From contig CM035806.1 in NCBI GenBank assembly GCA_020466095.1, positions 122,011,168-122,075,167 of the forward strand: a stretch of 64,000 bases of DNA, in the 5' to 3' direction. The notes under the pieces are model-generated. The model ran no database searches and was not told where the DNA came from. It was given only the letters and a program-made list of their open reading frames with translations. A program made the translations under genes and the position numbers. Below are positions 44,539 to 55,530 of the stretch, piece by piece (positions within the stretch are counted from its first letter, which is position 1; the number at the start of each line of letters is the position of its first letter). Source of the stretch: Chlorops oryzae. Taxonomy: Eukaryota > Arthropoda > Insecta > Diptera > Chloropidae.

Positions 44539-45024
44539 TATGGTTTCCAGACTATTGCGTTAAACTGAATTTAGTACCTTAAGTAGACTTTAGTAGTGAG
44601 TTTAAACTGAGTTTAGGGTATTTAAATTCAGAAATAAACTCATGAGTTTAGGCATTCGTTGCTGCAACCCTTACATTTCACTACCTTTTTTGACAACGAT
44701 GAAATTACCTGTTTGCTTCTTTTTTCAAATCTTTAGAGGTGAAATGAATTTTCGTTTGTTTTAATAATAAAAATAAATAAAAATATATTTCTCCCCAATT
44801 AATCTTGTCTGCGCCCGGATTCGAACCTCAGCCTTTCGGGTTCCAAGGCGGAGGCCTATCCACTATACTACGTTATCTTTTCGATCAATCAAAGCAAACA
44901 TCTAATTTAAGTTCGAACAGGCGTGTGAGCTCGTAAACTCAGAATTTTCAGTCTGAAAGGGTATTTTCTAAATTCAACTTAAGAAGCTAAATTCAGATTT
45001 TAAGTTGACAGTCTGGAAGTCATA
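44539..45024. mobile_element. PIF/Harbinger-like MITE (TTA/TAA) carrying a tRNA-like sequence
   Basis: Ends TATGGTTTCCAGACT and AGTCTGGAAGTCATA, flanked by TAA on both sides (44536-44538, 45025-45027). The opposite arm of the inverted repeat has no such element and only one TTA at the equivalent point, confirming the insertion. It contains CTGAATTTAG-type repeats and a tRNA-like block. Confidence 0.87.
44808..44879 (-). other. tRNA-like sequence (pseudo-tRNA or SINE head)
   Basis: On the minus strand: A-box-like TAGTATAGTGG (44860-44870), an anticodon-arm-like stretch CCTTGGAACCCGAAAGG, and a perfect B-box GGTTCGAATCC (44817-44827). The T-stem pairs only at its top two positions and the acceptor ends do not match, so it is not a functional tRNA by eye. 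Confidence 0.55.
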
Positions 45025-45384
45025 TAAGACTTGAGATAAATGAAAAATTCTTTCTTTACTCGTTTAAGAATAAATGAAGAAAAAAATTAAAATTCGAAAA
45101 ATAGTATACACTGAAAAAAATTGTTCGGAAATTCGAATTTAAAATAAACATTTGCGATTTGTATATAGAGCCGGAGCTAGAAAAATAACCAATTGTACAT
45201 TATTATGTAGACCATTGAGCTGCGTTTCAGAAACAATAAAAAAAAATTTGTATTTCCAAGGATTTTCCGACACAGAGCGTTTTTTGTGAGACAACCTTCA
45301 TATAAGAAGGCGCATAACCATATGAAAATCGGTTTCTCTTCACTGCAGCTTTTATTTACGCATGAAAAGTTCATGAACTGCGCA

Positions 45385-45868
45385 CAGGCGCGGCAACTAT
45401 GGGGGGCAAGGCACTTTTTTCCCCTCCAAAAATTTTATTGGAGGCGCCATACCCCCCCAATATTTCGGCAACTGAAAAAAATATTTGAAAATTTTGTAAA
45501 GATATTCTAGAATATCACACTTTTTTCTGCAATCCCCATAATTCATCTGAGATTAATCATCTTTCATATTTCTAATTTACTATAATTTTGAAGTTCCGGT
45601 TATTCGAATTTACATGCCTGTGCCACCCTACTTTTCACATTCGTGCAGAATTCTCCGAACATAGGTTCCAACCTAATCCAACCAAAATGTGTGTCAAAGA
45701 TTGTCTATAAGTATCGATATCTTTCCCATTCCGAGAAGTGTTAGAACTTTATTCCAATTGCAGTAGATACTGCACTTTTTCAAAATTTGGCATCTACTAA
45801 ACACTGCGTTTTGTTCCCTGCATAAAATATTTTTTCCCCCCCAATATTTTTGGAACTTGCCTCCCCTG
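45385..45868. mobile_element. Degenerate hAT-type element at the centre of the inverted repeat
   Basis: CAGGCGCGGCAAC...GGGGGGCAAGG at one end and ..CTTGCCTCCCCTG at the other, flanked by ACTGCGCA (45377-45384) and ACTGAGCA (45869-45876), 7 of 8 matching. Contains a fragment of hAT family B (GTTAGAACTTTATTCCAATT near 45738). Confidence 0.75.
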
Positions 45869-46329
45869 ACTGAGCATTTAAGTGCTTATGCACTAAATGA
45901 GTTTTAAGAACACATTGTTTTTGTTATACCTTCGGTCTTAGCCAGTCGCACAAACTAAAATTACTAACAAAAACAATACGAACAGTTATGTAAAGCAGAT
46001 CAATCAGATCAGACGTTTTTGCTACCTTCATATTATTTGTAGTCTGCAAACATGAAATAAAAGCTTTTCATATGGTTTTGCGCCTTCTTATATGAAGGTT
46101 GTCTCACAAAAAACGCTCTGTGTCGGAAATTCCTTGGAAATACAAATTTTTTTTTATTGTTTCTGAAACGCAGCTCAATGGTCTACATAATAATGTACAA
46201 TTGGTTATTTTTCTAGCTCCGGCTCTATATACAAATCGCAAATGTTTATTTTAAATTTGAATTTCCGAACAATTTTTTCCAGTGTATACTATTTTTCGAA
46301 TTTTAATTTTTTTCTTCATTTATTCTTAA

Positions 46330-46856
46330 CCCTTTCGACCCCAATGTTGCATATAAGCAACATTCGAACGTCCTCCTTCTTTTTGCAGTTACGCCTATGT
46401 GATGCAGAAAAATTTTTTGATTTTAATAAAGTGCGATCGACTAATTGTCTAAGAAAAGAATACCTTAAAATTTTTCAAAGAAAATCCTTTTATTTCGAAT
46501 TTGTTTGCCGTAGAGTGTGGACATGTAGAAAATAGTTAAAATTTTAAATTTTTTCAAAGGTAATGACTTCATAGCAATTGGTTATTTTGATTAAAAATAA
46601 TTTTGATTACTATTAATTTTTGCGGACTTGAAGCGCAAATATAACAAAAAATGAGAAAAAAGAAAATTTTTGTAATTTTGTTGGTTGTTCAAAAAGTTAT
46701 AGTCCTTTTTCTGTTTGGAGATAATTTATTTCAGCACCAATATGATGGATCAAAACAACTCAAAGCTTCGCCTGGTTCATCAACTCACCACCACCTTTCG
46801 TTTTGAGTCGAAAATAATGGTATTAGATAGCAGGTTAAAATTCGGGGCTGAAAGGG
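46330..46856. mobile_element. piggyBac-type MITE with TTAA duplication
   Basis: Ends CCCTTTCGACCCC and GGGGCTGAAAGGG, flanked by TTAA (46326-46329 and 46857-46860). The other arm of the inverted repeat has the unoccupied sequence with a single TTAA (near 45068). CCCTTT ends and TTAA are typical of piggyBac. Confidence 0.9.
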
Positions 46857-46903
46857 TTAAACGAGTAAAGAAATAATTTTTCATTTATCTCAAGTCTTAT
46901 TTT

Positions 46904-47118
46904 CAGCCACGCACAAAAGGCATTCAAAAAGGCAAAAGAGAAGCAAAAAATAGAAGTTCGTGTACGTATATGAAGAGAGAGTTTTAAAAATGATACCGAA
47001 CGAGTAGGCTCTGTGCCGCTTTTTTTCAGAAGAGAAGCTAGTTTTTGTATTTTTATGTTTTTGTTGTACTATACACGAACATTTTTCGGACGTTTGTCTG
47101 TAGTGGTGGTCATCCCTG
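46904..47118. mobile_element. Small hAT-type insertion in the right arm
   Basis: Begins CAGCCACG and ends CATCCCTG, flanked by the exact 8-bp CTTATTTT (46896-46903, 47119-47126). Its target overlaps the site where the opposite arm received the 44539 element. Terminal inverted similarity is short. Confidence 0.75.
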
Positions 47119-47332
47119 CTTATTTTAGATATAAAATTATGAATAAAAGAGAAATATTGAAAAATTGTCAAATTTTCGATTTTCAAATTGCAACAACAAC
47201 AACAACTGAGGGAATTTCTCTCTTATATAATATATTATGGGGAGTTATGAACGGCTATAATCTTTGGATGTAAGGTCCAAAAATCAAAATCCCAGACCCA
47301 CTATGTCACGTTTCTCGTGGCCTGACCCTATT

Positions 47333-47550
47333 ACTATATATGTCACTCTCATAGATTTTGAGCGGGACACTTCGCGCCAGTTAGAAAGAGATGTTACTCG
47401 GCAGGCAAAAAAAGAGCGAGAGAGAAATACTTTTGGTGAGTACCTAAGTGAAAAATTCTCATTTTGGTGGGTACCCAAGACTGTGGTGGGTACCCAAGAC
47501 CGTGTTGAAAAGAGCCAAAATAGAAACGGCTCCTGAGTGACATATATAGT
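47333..47550. mobile_element. Small MITE with ACTATATATGTCACTC ends
   Basis: Left ACTATATATGTCACTC and right GAGTGACATATATAGT are perfect inverses. Two GTGGGTACCCAAGAC repeats lie inside near 47469-47500. The palindromic AT-rich ends make the duplication ambiguous. Confidence 0.75.
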
Positions 47551-47768
47551 TATATATGATGAAAAAGTTCTTACCTTAACTGAAATATAATTTTATATTT
47601 TTCTTCAAACATTTCTTTATTGATTCACATAAAATTGTTATATCTAATTTTTTAAATAAAAGCGAAATTTGCATCGAAATGTAAAAAGCCGGTTTAACAT
47701 GGGAAACAACAAAAACGAATCGCAATTTTGAGTTTGTGACGTTTCCTCTCTCAAGTGACGCTATCTTG
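47551..47768 (-). repeat. Repeat A neighbour, left of the DINE-like insertion
   Basis: 47699-47768 matches 41998-42105 in reverse. Confidence 0.65.
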
Positions 47769-48347
47769 TTATACCCGACACACTCTGTGTCGAGGGTATA
47801 TTGCGTTTGTGTGGTTGTGTGTAACACCCAGAACCAGTCAAGATAGACCTTACAAAATATATATAGAAATGATCAGTGTCACCAGGAGATTCGATTAAGA
47901 CATGTCCGTCTGTCTGTCTGTCCGTCTGTCTGTCCGTCTGTTTGTATACAGTTATCTTATCGAAGGAGTTGATCTATCTTGACAAAATTTGGTATGCCAA
48001 CTCACAGGCACATGAGTAAGAACAACCCGATCGGACCATTTCTAGGGGTACCTCCAGTACTAGGGTCTGTCACAAAAATCTCAAAATTGACCCAAAATCT
48101 GACTTTTTCGAAATAATTAAATAAAACTTAGAATTTGAGCGTATATTTTATCTTCGGATAAGAATTCAAAAAAATTGGAAAATTGGGCGTGGCAAAGGGG
48201 CGGGTTTCATAAAAAAATTTAGCAAAAGTCGGTATATGGGGCCACTTATGGCCTTAAACACCTCTTGATATTAAAAATTATTTGAGCATGTGTGTATGTG
48301 TCGGGTATTCTATTGTCAGGCTCGCCTGACTATAACACCCTTACTTG
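47769..48347 (+). mobile_element. DINE-1-like repeat, family 1, internally deleted copy
   Basis: Starts TTATACCCGACACACTCTGT with a perfect hairpin (CGACACA..TGTGTCG), has a (GTCTGTCC)n tract (about 47907-47942) and ends CTCGCCTGACTATAACACCC..TTACTTG. It is about 270 bp shorter than the 48496 copy. The empty site at 41976-42105 shows CTTGT at both junctions but no longer duplication. Confidence 0.85.
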
Positions 48348-48495
48348 TTTTCTTGTATCATGGTTTTCTTCAATATAATTACTTGTGCTTTAGTTGCTCT
48401 GTACTTGTGAGTTGTGATCCGATCATTAAGTTTAATATGTCAAATTAAAATATAAAGTTAGTAGTACCAGGTAACTTTTATTAATTTTAAGTTTG
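48348..48495 (-). repeat. Repeat A, copy lacking the 7031 MITE
   Basis: In reverse matches 6957-7030 joined directly to 7679-7746, so it is the unfilled site for that MITE. Confidence 0.85.
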
Positions 48496-49345
48496 TTATA
48501 CCCGACACACTCTGTGTCGAGGGTATATTGCGTTTGTGTGGTTGTGTGTAACACCCAGAACCAGTCAAGATAGACCATACAAAATATATATAGAAATGAT
48601 CAGCGTCACCAGGAGATTCGATTTAGACATGTCCGTCGGTCTGTCTGTCCGTCTGCCTGTATACAGTTATCTTATCGAAGGAGTTTAGCTATCTTGACAA
48701 AATTTAGTATGGGTGCTCACGGGGACATGAGTAAGATTAAGTTCTAGAATGGACCCGATCGGACCATTTTTAGGGGTACCTCCAGTACTAGGGTCTATTA
48801 CGAAAATCACAAAAACTGCTCTAAAATCAGAGTTTTCCAAGATATTTTGATGAAATTTGGTATTTGATTATATTTAAAGGCAAGTAATATGATTCAAAAA
48901 AACTGTAAAAGTTGGCGTGGCAGGAGGGCGTTTTTCGAATATTGGCTCCTACACACGAAATTCAATTGGGACTTGAACTAAATTTGGCACTTGTGCTTCC
49001 TTTGTAGCCATAAACATCCTCTCCAAAAATTTGTTTGATAAGTCCATTATAAAGGGTACCTCCAGTGCTAGGGTCTGTCACAAAAATTTCTAAAATGCCC
49101 CATAATCGGACTTTTTCGAAATATTTCAATGAAACTTAGAATTTGAGCGTATATTTAAGCCTCCGATTAGAATTCAAAATAATTGGAAAAGTGGGCGTGG
49201 CAAAGGGGCGGTTTTCATACAAAAATTTAACAAAAGTCGGTATATGGGGCTCCTTATGCCCTTAAACACCTGTTGATATTAAAAATTATGTGTCTGTGTC
49301 GGGAATTCTATTGTCAGGCTCACCTGACTATAACACCCTGACTTG
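48496..49345 (+). mobile_element. DINE-1-like repeat, family 1, full-length copy
   Basis: About 850 bp, from TTATACCCGACACACTCTGT to ACACCCTGACTTG, with terminal hairpin, GTCY tract (about 48630-48657), two GGTACCTCCAGTRCTAGGGT modules, and GTGGGCGTGGCAAAGGGGCG. The best reference copy in the window. It is inserted in repeat A sequence. Confidence 0.85.
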
Positions 49346-50110
49346 TTTTTCATTCTTTTCTGTTTTTGAACATAAAAAAGCACAATCGAAGGTTATTGTT
49401 CTGCTGTTGTGCAGCAAATTATACTAATAAGCGCGTACTTTTATTCTTAAAGGTGATAAATTTTAAACTGTCAGCTGTTTGTAGTTTTCAACCGTTTTTC
49501 ACAAGCAAAAATGCAATACAGTATATTCTGCTTAGCTTCATGCAATTATTTTCCAGACAATTTTATGGACTTTCGCGAAAAAATGCATCTACCCGATTTT
49601 TTTTAGCTGCATTATTGAGGAACATATCAGAATTTATTTAACAACACATGTCAGGCGCTTAAAAGAACGCCGTCTAAATATTATTTTCATTAACAAAAAA
49701 CATATTTAACTTTTGTAATAACTGACTAGAAATAAAAAAAATGCAATAAAATGAAATGAAAAAAAAAATTGAGGCTTATACTCTTCAGCCTAGCTTATAC
49801 TTTTTGATGGTTTAAACTTTCAAATGATAGTCGCTATGAGAGTTTAAGCCAGGTTTATTAATTTTGTATCAAAATTTATGAAAAATTCTAAAAAAGCAAA
49901 GGAATTTTGGGTCGATAGGAAAGCGTTTGACATTCAAAAGATAAATTTTCAACAGGGCTGTTAAAGGAACATTTTACTATGAAATTTTATTTAAAAAACA
50001 AAAAATAGGATGCAAATGTGCACCTAAGTTGAATGCAGCTAAAAGAGAAATTTTCATACAAATACAGACAAAAATGCTGCCGTAGAATATTTTTGTGCAG
50101 GCATGATACT
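49346..50110. other. Unassigned DNA
   Basis: No gene or element end was recognised. Confidence 0.4.
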
Positions 50111-50172
50111 TACTACTGATGTTACGAATGTGGTTTTTTAAACATTCGCGAATGCGAATGCAAATGCGACTA
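50111..50172 (+). repeat. Fragment of the 61725 hAT-type MITE
   Basis: ACTGATGTTACGAATGTGG and ATTCGCGAATGCGAATGC match the left 60 bp of the element at 61725; the rest is missing. Confidence 0.75.
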
Positions 50173-50179
50173 TCTGTCG

Positions 50180-50937
50180 CCTTCAATGAAGATGGACCGT
50201 CTAATTAAAAAAAAAAAATTAAAAGAGATAAGAAATTCTGCAGAACTTTAAGTAGCCAATGACCCAGAGGAGCCCTTGCTTAACAAGAAATATTTCGCGG
50301 TCATGCAAAAGGTTGTTTTCAGAAAAATTTTATACTACATTTCCTTTACTTCTAAAGCCAATTTAATGACATGCCCCATTTCCACACCAAAACACAAATT
50401 TTAACAATTCCACAACCACTGTTGAGGTTTACATTCTCGTCGCATATTTTCAAATATATATGGGGGAACAATTAAAAATACAACCTTGACAAAGATTGTC
50501 CCATCAAACATTTAGTGATTCCCAAAGAGGTCCAGGCAGACTCCCAGGGGTCCACGAAAGACTCAACTATTTAGTATTATTTAATTTAATTTGAAACTAT
50601 CGAACACAAAATAATTGCTCCGAGCGCATTGTGCTAATGTTTTGAAATTTTATTTTATTGTAAGGCATTATTTACTTTAAGTAATAATAATTTTTGAAAT
50701 ATTTCATCCGATGTTGATCCCCGCTTAGGTGCGTTAAGCATCGATGCATATGAAAATAGCCTTTCAATGGCAGCCGACGACGGCAACGGGACATTGTACT
50801 TAAGGAATGCTTTTTTTACCATTGAGTATTTTTGGGCTCCTCTGGGTCATTGGCTACTTAAAGTTCTGCCGAATTTCTTATATCTCTTTTCTTTTTTTTT
50901 GAATTAGACGGTCCATCTTCATTGAATGTGTCTGAAT
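50180..50937 (-). mobile_element. hAT-derived sequence between ~105-bp inverted arms
   Basis: 50180-50285 (TTCAATGAAGATGGACCGTC.. to ..CCCAGAGGAGCCC) and 50833-50937 are inverted copies. Between them lies a hAT transposase remnant. I found no 8-bp duplication, so the arms may be a local inversion-duplication and not true termini. Confidence 0.6.
50655..50840 (-). pseudogene. hAT transposase C-terminal fragment
   Basis: Minus-strand reading gives FLKYNVPLPSSAAIERLFSY, then MLNAPKRGSTSDEIFQKLLL and a TAA (50655-50657). SSAAIERLFSY followed by the R..S..N/E pattern is the hATC dimerisation motif, of a different lineage from the hATs at 33423 and 40871. Only the last ~55 residues survive. Confidence 0.87.
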
Positions 50938-51204
50938 TAGCTGCGCAAAGCTTGCTTGCAGATTCAGGCAAGGAAGATTGGCTTGATTCGGCGATTTCAG
51001 TTTTTGAAAATAAGTTCCGCGACAAAGACATATTTCAGCAGATATTTTTTTGAAAAATAATTTACATCGAAAACATAAGATAATATTTCTTGCCTTTAAT
51101 AATATGGAGACGAGATTCAGTCTACTTAGCAAATAAATTTGAGAAGTGGTGAATGGGAAAAAAGAATTTAAATTGTGGGTATTCATTCAAACCCTCGAAG
51201 GAGT

Positions 51205-51420
51205 GATCTTGTTTTGAATTCACTGATGAATGAATTCAAATTTAAATTCGTTCAAATTTTTTTTTAAAGGAATGAATTCAATTTTTTAAATTCGCCAAAG
51301 AGTGAATTCAAAATTTAATTTTAAATATTTAAATTCAAAAGAATTCATTCAATTTTTGTGTTGAAATGAATTGATTCAAATTTCTTAAATTCAATAGAAT
51401 TAAAAGGCAAAAATGAATCA
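51205..51420. repeat. Degenerate TGAATTCAAATT repeat tract
   Basis: Repeated GAATTCAAATTTAAATTCG-like palindromic units over about 200 bp. Confidence 0.75.
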
Positions 51421-51432
51421 TTCCTTTACAGT

Positions 51433-52205
51433 CCCAGTAGCAAAAGGTAATGTTTGGTATATGAGTTGGTAATAGCCAAAGTGAGGGCGCAACCGCTGAA
51501 AAAATGGCTGAATTTTAACACAGCGATGTCATTGGAAATTCAGGAGTAAACAGCTCGCATACCACCTCCTATGTTATAAGCTATTCATCTCTTACCAACT
51601 CATATACCAATTCATATGAGCAATTCAGCTCTTACCAACTCATATACCACTTCATATGAGCAATTCAGCTCTTACCAACTCATATACCACTTCATATGAG
51701 CAATTCAGCTCTTCCAACTCCTACACATTAAATTAACAACACCCAAAATTTTGCAGTTCAGAAACAAAAATTTTTATTCTTTTAACAAAAAAAAAAAAAA
51801 CAAAATTCATTATAACAAATAAAACCTAAAAAATTAAAATCTTGGCAAACATTTTCGTTATTTGTTCATTATTAGAACTTAATATTTCATTAATTTCTTT
51901 TTGAATTAAACATTTTTCCTGGCGTTTGCTAAGCATTTTCAAAAATACGTACTCACGATGCCAATGTCCACAACGAAATGACTTCAAATTCAGAAGAAAA
52001 CAACAAAAATTCCTTAATTCGGTACAGAGTTAACAGGAATTTTGGTTTGCACAACACGAAATAACAAATATCAGAGCACTCATGAAAAATGTAAGCGGGT
52101 TGGTAATAGGCTGCGGGAAAAAAAAAACAAATTCCTCTTTTCTTACCCCGCAGCCTATTACCAACCCGCTTACAATTTTCATGAGTGAATTTATTTGCTA
52201 CTGGG
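51433..52205. mobile_element. CCCAGTAGCAAA-ended element with internal 40-bp tandem repeat
   Basis: CCCAGTAGCAAAAGG at the left and ATTTGCTACTGGG at the right, the same plan as 5824-6935. Flanks GT/GC. A second inverted pair (GCGGGTTGGTAATAGGCTGC and inverse) lies around 52095-52175. No coding frame. Confidence 0.72.
51591..51720 (+). repeat. 40-bp tandem repeat, 3.2 copies
   Basis: CTTACCAACTCATATACCAC followed by TTCATATGAGCAATTCAGCT, three consecutive times with one base difference, then a partial unit. Confidence 0.95.
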
Positions 52206-52349
52206 GCAGTGCTTGTCAGCACGACCACTAGCACAATTTCTCTCATTCTTCACATCCCAGTCGGCAATCGGCTCAGGCATGAATTTGTTCTTCAATGAAT
52301 TCATCGATGAAATAACTGAAAAATGTAATGTCGAAAAGATTCATGCATA

Positions 52350-52493
52350 GTAAGGCAAACATTCAGCTATAGCGGACCGAGCAGTTTTAAGGCAGCCGGT
52401 CTATTTTCTTAAGAACCATAAAACCATAAAAGAAGAGAAAAAAAATATTTCCTTAAAACTTCTCGGTCCGCTTTCGGTGAATTTTTGCCTTAC
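52350..52493. mobile_element. 144-bp palindromic MITE
   Basis: GTAAGGCAAACATTCAG..CGGACCGAGCAGTTTTAAGG at the left pairs with CCTTAAAACTTCTCGGTCCG..TTTTTGCCTTAC at the right. Duplication unclear. Confidence 0.75.
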
Positions 52494-52914
52494 TGTACCT
52501 GAATTTTTTTTTATGAACAGAAACTATAGAAAAAACGAACAAGCCGACTAGATCTTTGAAAAATTTTCGCTCCGCTATAGCTGAATTTTCCGCTTACTAA
52601 ACATGAATTTTTTCAGAATAGTAGCGATCGTGAATTTCCGTGGAAAAACAAAGCGTTTAGTGTTTTAGTTTTTTTTTTACTAAAAACTGTCAATTGAAGT
52701 ACGACATCCGATATAGCAACACGGAAGGCAGGGGTTAAGGAATAATCAAATAAAAAGTAAAAAAAAAAACTTCAAAAACTTTGATGAAGCTATCTTCGGT
52801 AAATTAAAATTTAAATCACTTGCAAATTACATAATAATAAGTTTTTTTTACTTTAGAAACCTGTAAAAAGTACGGCTATACGCTGAAATCACATGCAGAT
52901 AGCATGAGGAAAGC

Positions 52915-52991
52915 TGCGCCTCGTTTTACAACATTTACCACTCGTGCAAAAAAAAGCTTCATTTCGACACTTGTATCGAAAATATCTATTA
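52915..52991 (+). repeat. Fragment of the 1909-2420 repeat
   Basis: Near-exact copy of about 75 bp from 2217-2293. Confidence 0.85.
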
Positions 52992-53337
52992 ATTTAGGGG
53001 AGATTCCCCTAAACTGGCAACAGTGTCGTACCCGCCTATCTTACTTTAACGAGAACAGAAGGTCCCAACTAGCAAAATAGTTCCAAAAATGGTAATTTCT
53101 TTCCTATTTTAGGGCAGAATATTTCCTTGCCCCACTTAAGTGGGTAATAGAATGGAAGTCGTTTGGCGGTAATAATAGTGCTTATTAGGGCATTTAGTCT
53201 TTAAAGTTAGGGCATTGAGAAGGCATTTCGACCAAAAATAGGTCGAAAAGTAGTCGAAATTACCAAAGTTTAAACTGAATTGGGCATAGAATGAAATGAA
53301 AAGAACGAAACGAAAACTAACGCAAAACGAAACATCA

Positions 53338-55530
53338 ATAAGTAACTAACTTCAAAATGCTACTAAGAAAAGTCACATTTCGAACAGCCGTACAAATTGG
53401 ACCGATTTCAGAACAATTTTGTCAACAGCTTTAAACAAAAATTTTCCACTAAAGGATGAAGATGACATCATCGAGGCTACCGAACATCTGATAAGGAAAA
53501 TACAGGAAGCAGCCTGGGAATCCACTCCAATATCAACACCTAACGCTCAGAAATGTAAGACACAAAATAATTTAATAGCTGGCATGATCCGAGATAAACG
53601 ACAAATGCGAAAAATATGGCAGCGTACAAGATCTCCGGAACACAAACGTTACCTTAATAAAATTACAAAAAATTTAAAGAAACTACTTTTGCAACAGAAA
53701 GATCAGGACGTGAAATATTTTTTGGAAAACCTAGACGCCACTCATCTATCAAACTATTCCCTTTGGAAAGTTTTTAAAAAAACAAAAACCAAAATCGACT
53801 TCCGAGCGCCACTGCGAAAGCCTGACAGCTCTTGGGCAAAGACTCCAATGGAGAAATCTGAGCTCTTTGCTGATCACCTCAAAAAAGTGTTCTCTCCACG
53901 GGTGGTCCTATTACAGATGCGAATGTCTTTGCTTACCTAGATGAAACCCACCAAATGGAGTTGCCGACTAAAAGAGCATCTAGAAACGAAATAATTGCTA
54001 TAATAAAAAAACTTAAACGTCAAAAAGCTCCCGGATATGATCTCATCACTAGCAAAGTACTACAAAATCTTCCGACTGAGGCATTAAATTTTATCACACA
54101 TTTGTTCAACGCTTGCCTCACCAAAAACGTTTTTCCAGCGCAATGGAAAGTTGCTGAAATCAAAATGATTCCAAAGCCAGGAAAATCATGCGAAGATGTT
54201 AAATCTTATCGACCTATAAGTCTCCTTCCCATCTTGTCAAAAGTGTTGGAAATTTTATTTTTGAAACGCCTCCTACCTATCATTGAAAGTAGGAAAATCA
54301 TCCCAAATCACCAATTCGGATTTAGAAGGAAACACTCCACAATAGAACAAATTCACAGGATCGTTGAAATAATTCAAACGGCATTCGATCAACATGATTA
54401 CTGCTCTGCTGTTTTCTTGGATATTTCACAAGCATTTGACAGAGTATGGCACCAAGGACTTCTGTTCAAATTAAAACAAACGCTCCCGCTGAATATGTAT
54501 CTCTTCATCAGATCCTATCTTTCACACCGATTTTTTTACGTAAACTGCGAGGAAGAGATGTCTACTTTTCAAAAAATTGATGCTGGCGTCCCGCAGGGTA
54601 GTGTACTGGGTCCAATTCTCTACCTGCTCTATACTCACGACCTTCCTACTACAGAAGGCCTCCAAACTGGTACTTTTGCTGATGACACCGTCATCATCAC
54701 AACTGGGCCAGAACCAAACGAAGTGTCACTAAAACTTCAAACAGGACTTGATGAAATATCTGCTTGGCTAAAGAGTTGGCGACTAAAAGTAAACGAACTA
54801 AAGTCAACACATGTTACGTTTACAACCCGGAAAAAACATGCCCCCAAATAAAATTAAACGGCATCGAAATTCCTCGCTCTGAGAGTGCCAAATACCTGGG
54901 TATGCATCTGGATAGGCGACTCACATGGAAGGAACATATCTTCACCAAAAGGAAAGCCCTGGGCATTCAATTTCGGAATATGTATTGGCTACTAAATCGC
55001 AAATCACCTTTATCAGCGCACAATAAACTTCTCCTATACAAATCCGTTCTCAAACCCGTATGGTCCTATGGAATTCAATTGTGGGGAACTGCCGCAAACT
55101 CAAACCTAGAAATCCTCCAGAGATTCCAATCAAAAACGCTACGCATTTTGGTTGATGCTCCTTGGTATGTGACCAATGCCCAAATTCATCGCGACCTGCG
55201 CGTACCATTCGTTAAAGATGAAATCAAAAGGCTAACTACCAAATATCGAGATCGTCTTCAATCCCACCCAAACGAACTGGCTTCCAAGCTGATGTCTCCA
55301 TCAAAATCCTTTAGAAGACTAAATAGGAAAACACCGCTGCAGCTTATTTAAAATTTAACTTAAATAAGCTCATTATTTTATAAGGCCACTCCACAGGGAG
55401 TGTGCCCTTCATAGAATTTCATTGTTTTTTATTTTTTTAATTTTAATTACAGCCTATCAATAATTGTAAGATGTCTTATGCATGTAGACAGAATACAAAC
55501 TAAATATGTATATAAAAAAAAAAAAAAAAA
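53338..55530 (+). mobile_element. 5'-truncated Jockey-clade LINE
   Basis: It lacks ORF1 and the endonuclease and begins in the linker of ORF2. It ends in a 160-bp 3' UTR and a poly(A) run (about 55515-55529). AAAACGAAACATCA just upstream (about 53323-53336) and AAAACGAAACAACA at the poly(A) junction look like a 14-bp target duplication with one mismatch, consistent with 5' truncation during insertion. It belongs to a different subfamily from the 8100 copy. Confidence 0.88.
53387..55351 (+). pseudogene. Jockey ORF2 remnant: reverse transcriptase
   Basis: Three frames must be followed. 53387-53905 gives the linker (NWTDFRTILSTALN, NYSLWKVFKK). After a slip near 53905 it reads ANVFAYLDETHQME, then the reverse transcriptase from 53955: KAPGYDLITSKVL, SYRPISLLPILSKVLE, NHQFGFRRKHSTI, FLDISQAFDRVWH, AGVPQGSVLGPILY and catalytic FADD. 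A second slip in an A-run near 54830 moves to a frame with TCPQIKLNG, YLGMHLDRRLTWKEHI and the C-terminus. No endonuclease, so it is inactive. Confidence 0.9.

Larger units (their letters stand above)
44335..47328. repeat. Three-kilobase inverted repeat (two ~800-bp arms)
   Basis: GGGTCAGGCCACGAGAAACG at 44335 and its inverse ending at 47328 are the outer limits. The arms, left 44335-45364 and right 46048-47328, stay in register once their insertions are set aside: 44539-45024 on the left, 46330-46856 and 46904-47118 on the right. The centre contains a hAT element at 45385. The origin may be a fold-back transposon or an inverted duplication. Confidence 0.9.

Noticed and set aside
44808..44879. 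Functional tRNA gene
   Set aside because: A- and B-boxes are good, but the T-stem pairs poorly and acceptor ends do not match; better as pseudo-tRNA.
51591..51720. CRISPR-like array
   Set aside because: Units are directly adjacent with no variable spacers, within a eukaryotic transposon.
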